Assembly: GCA_022828595.1 (NCBI GenBank)
Contig: JAKGHH010000003.1
Coordinates: 10,540,934 to 10,604,933, forward strand
Reading direction: 5' to 3'
Source of the DNA: Nelumbo lutea
Taxonomy: Eukaryota > Streptophyta > Magnoliopsida > Proteales > Nelumbonaceae
DNA: 64,000 nucleotides
Shown: positions 26,215-36,406 of the stretch, in pieces
How the letters are laid out: each line of letters opens with the position of its first letter
How positions within the stretch are numbered: position 1 is the stretch's first letter
Notes under the pieces: model-generated
What the model was told of the DNA's origin: nothing
Seen by the model: the letters and a program-made list of their open reading frames with translations, nothing else
Database searches by the model: none
Position numbers and translations under genes: made by a program

Positions 26215-27930
26215 GAGGGGTAGAAGAAGACAGGGGAGAGGATTTGGGCAGGCGCGTAAGGGCAGAATCGGAATTGAGAGCGAATATTTTTAGAGGAATA
26301 TCATAATCATAATGCAAAAAAGAAAAAATATCAGAGAGGAGAAAGGTTGCGCGCGAAGAGGTAGAATGTCGAAGCAAAGGGAAAACGACTTTCCCCCCAC
26401 CGCGCTTGGAACCGCCGTCCGCTGAGTTGTTCTGTTGTTTGGCATTGGGTAGAACTTGCCACGTGTCAAAACGATCGAATTTTGTTCGAGAAGACTCATA
26501 TACCCCGGTACGGCCACATTTTCCTTCAAAAGCCAGCCTGATATCGAGTGAATCATGTGTTCGTTCATCAATGTTCATGTATGCTGTGGCGCGTCGATGC
26601 ATAGAGGTTTGCTTACTAGATTTCTGTGTCAGTGATGGTTTAATGTTTTTCTTCTTTGGAAACAAAATGGTTTGGCTTAAATTGGTATTTCACATTTAAT
26701 TTTGGAAAAGAGAGATGTGATGGATCCGGATCCTCGCTTTAGTAACGCGCTTCGCTTCCCGATTCCCAGGTTCCCATCTCCACCATACTTGACCTCGTGG
26801 TCTGTAATGTAATTATGTAAACAGGTCTACATGTGCATCTATTCAACTATTCTATTCGACCCAAGATCACACACAGACTGACCAAACAACACGTCTGACT
26901 CAAACGGCGTCATTTAAATGGGTCGGGCCGGGTCAAATCTGCTATCCGGATCTGTTCATTATTAAAAAGTAAGATGGTTTTAGTTTAGTTCAACTTAATG
27001 ACTTATATCCTTTCGGGTCTACAGAATATGAGGTGCTGATGCTGTGGAGTGTGGACCAAAGGCAAAGGGCACGCACCTGGACCTGGTAGCTTCTATGATG
27101 AGGGCATCTCGTCAGCTTGAGTTCGAGTTCGCTTTGAGAGAAGCTTTGGACCAAAGAGCTGAACACTGACAGTTTGAAAGGGCACCTCATGTCATGACTC
27201 CCATGATGAGGGCACCCTCCATGCCACACCTATGCTTATTACCGAAGGCCACATCCCATGATGAAACGAGAGAGTGTTTTCATTACTCCCTATTTTTGAT
27301 GAAGGGAACACACCCCTTAAACATTTTTAAATAGGGTTTTCTTTGGTGATGTGTCCATTTTTTCTCAAAAAGCCAGGTATGCATAAAGATAAGATAAATA
27401 CTATAAGTAAATTTAAAGGACTATATATCCCTTGAAAAGCTTAACAATCTAACAGAAAACATCTTCAAATCTAAGGTTGTTTTTTGGTAGCATTGCTGTA
27501 ATAGAGAGAAATATGTTTTCTCATGTCATATCATATATGAGAGTAACTTTAATTAATGTATGTATAGGACTGATCTTTGACGTGTATAGTTCTAACATCA
27601 AATTTGATATTTTAGATAGAGACAACAATTTGTAAATGATCAATTCAAAACGTCTATAGTTTCATATAGAAAAAAAAAAAATCTCATTCACAAATTTGTA
27701 CTGATTAACTCAAAACCTTTCACTAAGAGAGAACTAATTAGTAGAAGAGTCAAATAATTTCTTGTTGGGTAAACCAACGAGTACAATTAACTTTGAGTCA
27801 ATCTAATGTGGGTTAGGACCATGTCCCATGCCAAGTACAATTAAATTTGAGTCAATCTACTATCGGTTAGGGACCATGTCCCAAGTACATAGATAAAGGA
27901 ATTATTCATCATCATCATCACCATCATCAC
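26215..27930. other. intergenic region upstream of KLCR
   Basis: 26215-26500 is GC-richer and probably proximal promoter. About 26900-27240 has repeated CATGATGAGGGCA motifs. 27781-27834 and 27835-27890 form a tandem duplication of about 55 bp (GTACAATTAAMTTTGAGTCAATCTA ... GACCATGTCCCA). A short (CAT)n lies at about 27906-27929. No gene was found. Confidence 0.5.
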
Positions 27931-28604
27931 GGTAAATTATAAGGACCCTTCTATGGTCAGTGACAATTATACCCTTTGAACTTCCACTTTGCACAAATAC
28001 TCCTCTCCATTAGAGTTTGGTCAATTAATTTCAAAAAAATTCTAATTCAGTTATTTAACTTTTTTTTAAATCTCTAAACTACCATTTTCTTATTTGTTTG
28101 AATGATTTAAGATTTAATTAGTTTTTTTTAAATATAATATTGAAGTTTTCTCAATAGCTCTAACAGAATCTTGCAGATTTGATTTCTGGCTGAATTCATT
28201 ATTTAGATGAAATGGTAGATATTTCTTTCTAATGGATATAAATTTAAGGTTTCATTTGTTTTTTCTTGATTTATTGAAGAAAAGAGTGGATTTTTTTTAA
28301 GTGAAGAGATACATTCATGTCATTGAAATGAAACAAGAATTTAAATAAACTTATTTTTCTATGTTAGTAAAATGATTCCTGTTATTTTAGCCGGTTTACG
28401 AGAAAGGGGCAAAGAAAAGAAAATACGAAAAATTCAAATAGATATTTGATAATTTAGTGCAATCTGTCATCTAACTTGACGATCAGGGGGTATTTATGGC
28501 AAAATAAAAGTTTAGAAAAGTCTTTATCGCAAATGAAAGTTTAGGAAGATAATTGTCACTAATCCCAAAGGCCCATAAATAAGGGGTGTCCTTATAATTA
28601 ACCC
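27931..28604. mobile_element. MITE with MULE-like ends
   Basis: The left end GGTAAATTATAAGGACCCTT and the right end TCCTTATAATTAACCC are inverted relatives, and both resemble the TIR wording of the element at 10149-15387 (GGGTAAATTAYAAAGACC). The interior is AT-rich without a coding frame. No clear TSD, since the flanks are simple-sequence (CAT)n and (TTA)n. Confidence 0.5.
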
Positions 28605-29599
28605 TTATTATTATTATTATTATTATTTTGTTGTTGTTGTTGCTGTTGTTATTGTTACACAAGATTCTATGAATAAACCTGAACTGTCCATTAGAAAGGT
28701 GGCCAATTGGATTTGCCATATCATCTCTATATCCAATTGAAGCTTTGCTTATCTAATAGTAGCTGTGAATACTAAGAATTTGCTGTCTCCCGTTTTTTTT
28801 TATAATTGAAACTTGAAAGAGGGCCTATTTTGAATGTGCCAAGATGTTCTAATTTTTCCAATAAATGGTGGGAAGAGCCTCTTGAAATCCAAATTGCCCC
28901 AAATTAAATAACCCAGGAATCTCCTATAAACAATTAATTCAGTTTGAAGCTGAAACAGGAATCTCTGCCTACTACTCTTTAATGAAGAAAAAAGTATGGG
29001 CCCAAAATTGTTAGCCAATACTCAAAAGTATGATTACTTTTATATGTATTAGTAAAGTGGAAATCTAGCTTGGCTTTCACGATATGCACATAAAGCCTAT
29101 GCAAAGAGTGGACATCTTAACTTCTCCTTCTGCTTGTTATACTAAAAATAAAACCTTGGGCCGTTATGAATTCTGATCAATTGGGTAAAACTTCAGGGCA
29201 CAATGGGATTGACTACATGGCTGATTGGCTGATCCAGTGGACCCCTATTTGATAGACCGTCCCAATTGGACCACGTGATTGTTCCATCTGGCTGAAAATA
29301 AGGGGGGGGGGGGGAAGCTACCATTCTCTATCAGAATGGTATTTAGGATGTGGTTATTGTTAGCTGAGCTCTTTTCATCCAAATATGACAACCGAGAATG
29401 AGGTGTCCACCAACAAGGCAACAACTTAAGTGGAGCGCCACCTACCTGTTTTGGATTGTTCCAGCGAGGCGTGGGACCCGGTACATTAAACAACTCAAAT
29501 TCAATGGTTTGCGGCTTTTGCCGATAGTGGAGTATACGTCCGAGTCCGAATATATATTTTTCTTTTTGCAAAAAAAAACAACAAAACCGTAATTTTAAC
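28605..29599. other. intergenic spacer with microsatellites
   Basis: (TTA)n then (TTG)n runs occur at about 28605-28660, and a G-run at about 29303-29315. Otherwise the sequence is AT-rich with no recognisable gene. Confidence 0.5.
29570..29578 (-). terminator. Pol III T-run terminator of the tRNA
   Basis: A run of A on the plus strand, so T on the transcribed strand, just downstream of the tRNA-Leu gene. Confidence 0.6.

Positions 29600-29679
<80 letters not shown>
29600..29679 (-). tRNA. tRNA-Leu (anticodon TAG)
   Basis: The 80-nt minus-strand sequence folds as a class II tRNA. The acceptor stem GACAGTT pairs with AGCTGTC (one G-T) with discriminator A. The D-arm A box is TGGCCGAGTGG, the anticodon stem CCAGA/TCTGG holds loop TTTAGGC (anticodon TAG), there is a short variable arm, and the T-arm B box is GGTTCGAATCC. 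CCA is not encoded, as expected for a nuclear gene. A run of nine T on the transcribed strand about 20 bp downstream (plus 29570-29578) fits a Pol III terminator. It decodes the Leu codon CUA (and others by wobble). Confidence 0.96.
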
Positions 29680-30346
29680 AAGATTATTCAATTTCTCTAA
29701 TTTTTATAATTTCTAATTTAGTATTCCATGATTTAATCCCTCATTTGTAGACTCTATCCCCAATTCTCTCTACACTTTTGGTTGCATTTTAATTGATTTA
29801 TTTGCATTGGTGTAAATGTTTGGGAGTACAAATAGGTTGCGTGTAAATTTCAATTTACTTTTACTTCAAAATTTGCCCTGTCATATTTGATTGTGAAAGT
29901 AAAATGATGTGGTTCCATCTTAGGCTTCATTCGTTTTGCTTATCTGGGTAAGCATTCTTGTGCGCTAACACTTACCCAGGTAAAGAAAGAGGTGAGAGGG
30001 AGAGAGTGCCTACCAACACCGTGCAGCCCACAGGTAATATGATAGAGAATTAATGTAAGTGAAAGGTGGTATGAATTTTGCATCAGTTTTTGAAATGCAA
30101 AATTTATACTACCAATAAATGCAAATAAAATTTTGTATCAAATAGGGTTTAAAGCATAGTTATAAGCAAACAGATTCAAAACTGAACTGGATTCAAAATT
30201 TATATTTGGTTCAGATTTACAATACAAAGAAACTGAGCCTTAATAGGGTTTTCTGAACCTCCAAATTTCAATACCGGAACAATATAAATTTTGTTATTGC
30301 AATTTGCAAATATCCATAATTCCAACGGTGCATTAGATTAACATTA
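29680..30346. other. non-genic spacer
   Basis: AT-rich sequence with scattered ATGCAAATAAAATTT wording reminiscent of decayed MITEs. No gene, RNA or clear repeat boundary is seen. Confidence 0.4.
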
Positions 30347-31210
30347 GGGGTGTCCATGAAAAACTGAAAAATTGAATCGAACCGCAAAATGTGGTTAACT
30401 GAATCAATCGGTTTTGTTTCGGTTTGGAATTTTTGAAAAATTGAAGGACTGGTTCGGGTTTCGGTTAACCTACAAAAAATCGGTAGTTAACCGAACCGAC
30501 CGGTATAAATATTTATATGTATTAGTAAAGTGCATTTGCACGTGGCAGTATCTTTAAAACAAAACTGTTTATAATTTATGGTCACTTTTTATAATTCATT
30601 TATCCAAAAATTAATTAAGGTATTAAATAGACAGTTTCTAAACAGTTATAATTCATGGTTCCAACACCCTTAGAGTTTTTGAACAGTTATAAGTGGGCAG
30701 TTTCTGAAGTGAAAGTAAATGACATATATGCCCTCTTTATACCCATTGTATGTTTAGACAAAAGGGTAAAAAATGTCCATTGGAAATTCCAGAAAGAAGG
30801 GCATTTGCTCTTTTATTGGTAGTATAAATATTATATTTATATATATTTTTAATATATGTCACATATTTTCTATATATTATATATAAATATATTCATTATA
30901 TATATAAATATACTTATATTATATTTATAATAATCTATTTATAAATACATTATATATTATATATTTTTAAAATATTTATAATATATTATATATCATTTAT
31001 TATTTATAATATAATATTATACATATATTTATATAATATATATTATTAATATAAAAAACCGAAGAATCGAACTGATAAAAAATCAAAACCGACAAATCGG
31101 TTAATCGGTGGTACCGATTCAGTTTTGGTTTGGAGAAATGGAAAACTGGTACCATTGGTTTGGTTTGCAAAATATGCCCATGGTTCGGTTAACTGAACCG
31201 TGGACACCCC
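30347..31210. mobile_element. TIR element with GGGGTGTCCA ends and TA target site
   Basis: It starts GGGGTGTCCATG and ends GTGGACACCCC, a near-perfect inverted pair, with TA on both sides (30345-30346, 31211-31212). Both halves are rich in CGGTTCGGTTAACC-type wording (GAACCGACCGG, CGGTTAACTGAACC) around an AT-only core. A TA target site suggests a Tc1/mariner-like MITE; the family is inference. A small Helitron-like insert (30522-30828) lies in the core. Confidence 0.6.
30522..30828 (-). mobile_element. small Helitron-like element (about 0.3 kb)
   Basis: On the minus strand it begins TTTATACTACCAATAAAAGAG, one base off the TCTATACTA... Helitron start. It ends CACGTGCAAATGCACTTTACTAA with terminal CTAA followed by T, and an inverted GTGCA..TGCAC hairpin just inside. 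It sits in the AT core of the flanking TIR element. Confidence 0.5.
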
Positions 31211-31764
31211 TAATTAGCATAAATTAAAAGGGTTTTCTGAATTCTAGAAATCTTGTTGATTGGCAATGTACTGCCACTAAAAGGTAAAAGATAAAAATAT
31301 AAAGTGATATTTGGATTGTAATCCCCCTCAAAAATATAAATTGCAGCCCCTCCTAGTCTACTAGTAGCCCTCCTATAAACCGCATCCTAGAGTGGAGCTC
31401 TAAATTTCTAGGGGTGGACTGACCTATAAAAACCCCAAAGATTAATATGGACAATCACTACCGCTTTGGACAATGATCATGGAGAATCATTGCTAGAATG
31501 ATCGTAAGGCCTACAAATTTCCCGACTTGGACTAGGGCTTTTTATTTAAGCTCAGAACAACCCTCTCAGCGGTCTAGCCCGTTTGTAAGTTGGGATGGGC
31601 TTGGAACCAATACTTCATGGTTTGTCTAACCCAGCATGTGGGTTTGGCTGTTTGAGCTTATATAGAAGTTGTGTTACCATGTGTTAGGCCTAGCTCGATC
31701 TATGAACACAGATCACCCTGTCGAATGATCATGGGCATAGGGAAAAGTCTTGAGAGTTGGAAGG
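31211..31764. repeat. spacer containing a dispersed repeat
   Basis: About 31320-31440 (CTCCTAGTCTACTAGTAGCCCTCCTATAAAC... CTAGGGGTGGACTGACCTATAAA) has a diverged copy at about 45750-45890. Both end in a GGGGTGGACTGAMCTATAAA block. No coding signal was seen. Confidence 0.45.
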
Positions 31765-32383
31765 TGATGTAGCACGATCTGGTTACTCCCTACTAGAAGG
31801 TAGTTCAGACATTGAACTATTATGCAAATGGGTCGAATTGCAAGAAAGAGAGACCAGAGGTCTTGGGGTACTTTACCCGGTGTGGGCACTTCGATGCTTA
31901 AGTTAGTGTGGGAGACTTGTGAGAGAGAGCTGATATCTTAAAATAGCAAATTGTGAGAGCTAAATCGTGCATACCTTATGAGGCTAGAGGCGATGCCTTT
32001 ATATAGGCGAGCTACCATAGGCCTCACAAAATGTGTCTGAGATCATCGGCCCATCCAACCCGGAGTCTGTTCCGCACCCGAAGATGGACTTTGTATAAGC
32101 TTATAAGGCTTATCTAGGTCCGTTCGATTTGAGCGTCGTTGGTGTGTGGCGTGATCTCGAGGAGATCGGAGACAACTGACTCGCTTCTAGAAGAAGGCTA
32201 CATGGCACCTTGACAGGTTGGTGAGTGTGGCGAGCTGCTCGAACTCCGACACTAGCTAAGTGACCCGAGGTGCCCAAGGTGACTTGGACTGCTGAGGTGT
32301 CCGAGGATGCTGAGATGTCACCAAGTCGATGGGTCGCTCCACGTGCCATCATGTCACTGGTCGGGCCAAATTATCCCTCATCG
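31765..32383 (-). mobile_element. solo LTR, family X, minus orientation
   Basis: The 619-bp block is flanked by a perfect 5-bp TSD GAAGG (31760-31764, 32384-32388). It is homologous, in inverse orientation, to the LTR at 49721-50356; shared blocks include CTAACTTAAGCATCG, GTGCCCACAC and GGGTAAAG. A TATA-like CCTATATAAAGGC (minus) sits in the expected place. The leading TG has mutated to CG. No internal region is attached. Confidence 0.8.
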
Positions 32384-32745
32384 GAAGGGTTTACACTACA
32401 TAAAACTGGAGGAGAAGGTCAGAAGGGGGACCTTATCATTACGGTCTCGTTTGTTGAGTTGCACTCTCTTCGTAGGTATGATGTACATGGATTTCCGTTA
32501 TAATATGGCATTATGACTCTGGCCTCTAGGTCATAATTCAAAGTATCGATTGGTATGGTCTCTGTTGGTTGTAGCAGAGACTTGGGAAATTGGGATCGAA
32601 TCCTGCCAGCACTTGGGTTCGGGAATGGGTTACCCCTGTTGTGTAGCCTCTTTAGAAGATCTAAAAAAAAGTATCCATGCAATATGCCCACAATGAAAAA
32701 AATTACATATCAGGCATTAAATAAGTCTAAAACTCAATTTATTTA
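32384..32745. other. short spacer between repeats
   Basis: Unremarkable sequence with no gene. Part near 32590-32640 reads like tRNA-derived wording (GGGATCGAATCCTGCC) but lacks a fold. Confidence 0.35.
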
Positions 32746-32989
32746 GGCAATGTTTGATTGTAGTGCAATTTTATTTGTACTAATACAAATGTATGTGAGT
32801 ATAAATGAAAAAAAATGCAAATTTTGGTTTAATTTTGTTTTATACTGCTTTTTACTTCATTTGTACTATAATCAAACAAAGTAAAATAAAATTTAAAACA
32901 AAAATAAATCAAAATATACACTCAAAACATTTGCACTGCCATGATTTTACATCAGTGCAAATAAATTTATAATACAACCAAACACAGCG
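32746..32989. mobile_element. Tourist-like MITE (PIF/Harbinger type)
   Basis: The ends GGCAATGTTTGATTGTAGTGCAA and TTATAATACAACCAAACACAGCG are inverted relatives. A perfect 3-bp TTA target duplication flanks it (32743-32745, 32990-32992). The interior is AT-rich and too short to code. Confidence 0.6.
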
Positions 32990-33374
32990 TTAATGTTTCT
33001 GGAACCCCAAGTCCAAGATAGATACGATCCGTACTTTAAACCCTCCGGGCTTTACTATTGAGGCAACGAGGCCACGAGTTTGTTGTAAGTAGGTGTGGTT
33101 ATATGAACTTCATCACTCTCTTAGAGGTCGGGAGATATTAGAGAATTATGAGCTGAATGCCAATCTAATTCTCGGGGTCCTAAACCTTTATGGATACTGT
33201 AAGTCTGTAAAAAGACATTAGTGAATACAAACCAGCGGTCCCCTAAATCATAATTATCCCACTAATAAACAGTGGAATAAAATGGTGGATGAAAAATAGG
33301 AAGAGACGAGAAATTATAAAACAGAAATTCATATGCGATTTACTTTGATGGCAAAATTAAAATATAAAACTTCA

Positions 33375-33754
33375 GGCTGCGTTTGGAAACGATGCAAATA
33401 AGTGTGACTGCAAATTTGTAGAGTGTAAAACTATTTATATAAATTATAAAGTTGGGTTAATTTTGCACTGACAAATTTATCTTCTTACCAAACAGATTTT
33501 TTGCTGTAATGGATGCAAACAAGAATTCCAATAAACCATATGCTTTTTTTTAATCAAAAGCCCACTTGAATACAAATTTACTTATTTTTTTATTAATGTA
33601 CTTTTACATCTTATTATCAATGTAAATATGCATTGGTCTGTCATTTGTTAATGCATAAATGTAATGTTGCCAAACACAGTCAAAAGTGAACCAGAGTGCA
33701 AATTTACTTTGAACTGGGCTTTACACTCCATTTGCATCATTTCCAAACACAGCC
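33375..33754. mobile_element. Tourist-like MITE
   Basis: The left end GGCTGCGTTTGGAAACGATG and right end CATTTCCAAACACAGCC are inverted with few mismatches. Flanking trinucleotides TCA and TTA are a near-match TSD. The interior is AT-rich with no coding. Confidence 0.6.
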
Positions 33755-33844
33755 TTAGGGAATAGTCGATTATATTACCATAGTGGTCCCCTATTAATGT
33801 AATTTCTTTGAGGTCCATTATCCATGCGAGAAACCTTAAGGCTA

Positions 33845-34309
33845 GGGGTGTTTACGGTTCGGTTAATCGAACCGTGGGGCTTTTTTTTTAACCAAACTAG
33901 TACTACTGGTTTTTGGAAAACCGGTAACTGAAACCGAATCGAAGCCAGTCGGTTAATTGATTGATCGGTTTGGTTCGTTTGTTTTTTCGGTTTTTTGATT
34001 TTTACAATATATATTATAAATATATAATAAAAAATTATAAACATATAATATTATATTTTAAATAATAAATAATATATCATATATTATAAATATATATTTA
34101 TATATAATGCATACTTATTAATTTATAATATACATAAATATATGTATACCGATCGGTTCAGTTGACTGCCGGTTTTCTATATTGGTTAACCAAAATGAAC
34201 CGGTACCTTCGATTTTTGAAAACTCCGAACCGATCGGTTCGATTAACTGATTTTTCGGTTTGATTTCGGTCAGTTCGGTTTTTCAATTTTTTATTTTTTT
34301 GCTCACCCC
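33845..34309. mobile_element. TIR element with GGGGTG ends and TA target site
   Basis: It begins GGGGTGTTTACGG and ends GCTCACCCC, with TA on both sides. The interior has CGGTTCGGTTAATCGAACCG and GAACCGATCGGTTCG blocks flanking an AT-only core, the same architecture as 30347-31210, so both belong to one family. Confidence 0.55.
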
Positions 34310-34312
34310 TAC

Positions 34313-34376
34313 TTAAGGCTATGTTTGATTTGAAAGAAAAGGTAGGGAACTAAAATTAAACAACAAACTTTATGAC
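34313..34376. mobile_element. single MITE end
   Basis: TTAAGGCTATGTTTGATTTGAA followed by AGGTAGGGAAC matches the end of the MITE at 50548-50666. No partner end is present, so this is a truncated copy. Confidence 0.4.
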
Positions 34377-34379
34377 TAA

Positions 34380-34853
34380 GGGGTTGTTTGGTATTGATGG
34401 CCTTTATAAAATAAACATTTTGTACGATTTTGTCTTGAAAAATGAGACAAAATCAGATTTAAATGTTTTGTATGAAGTTCTTTTACACCTCAATGCCATT
34501 AGGCGCCATATGAGCCAAACCGTAAAAATTGGTCTTGAAAATGAAAACCGACAAATTTGGTGTTTTTTTATAAACAGTTCACAATTCACACAATTTTCGA
34601 GAGAGCCATTTATATGATAAATAGCTCAACCAAATAACTTTTTAGGCGTTTTTTTGTTAAGCGCATCTACAATGCTGAGCTGGCACTGTTTCTCTGAAAC
34701 GCTACATTGATACCAAACACCACTGTTTGGCTTATATGGCGCTAAGGTGTAAAAGAATCATACAAAACGTTTAAAGCAAACTTTGTCTTGTTTTTCAAGA
34801 CAAAATTGTACAAAACATTTATTTTATAAATGCCATCCATACCAAACAACCCC
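34380..34853. mobile_element. PIF/Harbinger-type foldback MITE
   Basis: The left end GGGGTTGTTTGGTATTGATG and right end CATCCATACCAAACAACCCC are inverted with one mismatch. The 3-bp TSD TAA is perfect (34377-34379, 34854-34856). The arms stay complementary far inward (TTTTGTCTTGAAAAA against TTTTTCAAGACAAAA; TTTTACACCT against AGGTGTAAAA), so most of the element can fold on itself. Confidence 0.75.
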
Positions 34854-34856
34854 TAA

Positions 34857-36406
34857 AATTGGGAAATATATCACTATAGTAAGTGTATTTTGATTAGAAT
34901 CTTATAGCCGCAGGCCCCATGCGATGCAAGGGAAAAAGATGTTCAGGCTTATTGGACTTGAAACTTTTTTCTTTATAGGGCTACACCACCCGAGAGCTAG
35001 GTTCCAAGCATCGACACATGTCGACCGATACATATCGTTTCAAGAGCTCCCCGATACTCCCCTATAGAGGGTGTATCAAGGTTCTGATTGGTTCAGGGCA
35101 TGAAGAAGCCTTAAATCGGCCCCCCTAAACCGGTTTTGAAAAAAAATAAAAATAAATAAAAAAATACCAATATAGTCCGATACACCCCTACCAGAATATC
35201 GGGCATATCAATATTTTGAACCTTGGCCGGGAGTAGAGATGGCAATTTTATTCTTAGATTTTTTTTTTTTAAATTACATTAGATGGAAATATGGAACCAC
35301 TAAGGCACAACCAAAATCTAAGATGAGCAAAATATGCGAGAAAGAAATAAACAGGGAGAGACGGTGAATAAAAAAAGTCCACCTTTAATTAATTAATTTA
35401 TTTATTTATTTATTTTTGTATTACATATCACACATTATACATTACAGGACCAACACCACCATGAATTCATCTACGTGTTCGGAGACTTGGACCATAGAAT
35501 GTAGAATGTAGATATATTTTACTTCTATGTTAAACGCTATAACCATAAATTATTACCAAGGCAAAAACTGAGCATGCCCAACAACCTTGGTGATCCGAAT
35601 TCTAAGGTCCTCTTCATCAAAAGATCAAAATCGACTTAGCCCCTCAATTTTCTTAACTAATTTGCAAATCAGGTGCAGATGTGCAGTGATCAAAGAGCCA
35701 GGCACTTGGGAAAAATGAGAAGTGGGAAGAGGGTGATTTTTTGAATCATAACTTGTACTACAATGAAAAAAAAAAGAACTTGAGGCCCATTTGATTTATG
35801 GGAATAGAGGTCTAGAATCGAAATCTCCAACTGTTTAATTCGGCACAATCGGAAGCCCATCTTCATTCTTAGTGGACGGTCATTCCCTCAAAAATAGATC
35901 ATTCTGATTCCAATTCCAACTGTAAACCAAGCGGACCCTTGTACTGTAACGATGAGATTACTAGACCCAAGTACATGATAAATTGGTTTGCTGAAATAGG
36001 TAGTTTGCTTCTTAAAAGATTATTTTGTTAGCCAGCAAAAAAAAAATAAAAAAGATAGAAAGAAAGAAAAATGTTAGTGGCCTCCAGAATACACATGCAA
36101 AACTACAAAATTACGCAATATACTATGCAAAACTTAGTGAACTTTAAAGAGAATAGAAAAGAGAAAATGTGGGAGAATTAGTGTAACATGATATATTCAA
36201 TATACTCAAATAATTCAAGAGTCCAGTTTCTGGCTCTACATGAAGATAACAAGGTAAATAACGGTGATTATGCATTAAGAACAATAGAAGAGAAGGAACA
36301 CCTTTGTTCCCCAATAGGAATCATCTTTAACTAACGTTAATAAAAGGTTCATAATTGAAAATATGAACCTCTGCAAGAAAAGAAAAATATGGTACATACT
36401 GCATGT
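34857..36406. other. intergenic region downstream of the kinase gene
   Basis: About 34985-35225 reads like decayed repeat (ATCGACACATGTCGACCGATACATATCG). About 35390-35420 is a TTTATT simple repeat. No coding or RNA signal is seen. Confidence 0.45.

Noticed and set aside
26120..26665. 181-residue minus-strand open frame upstream of KLCR
   Set aside because: It overlaps the TATA box, leader and first splice donor of KLCR in the same orientation; only its last codons (the short uORF) lie in the presumed transcript.
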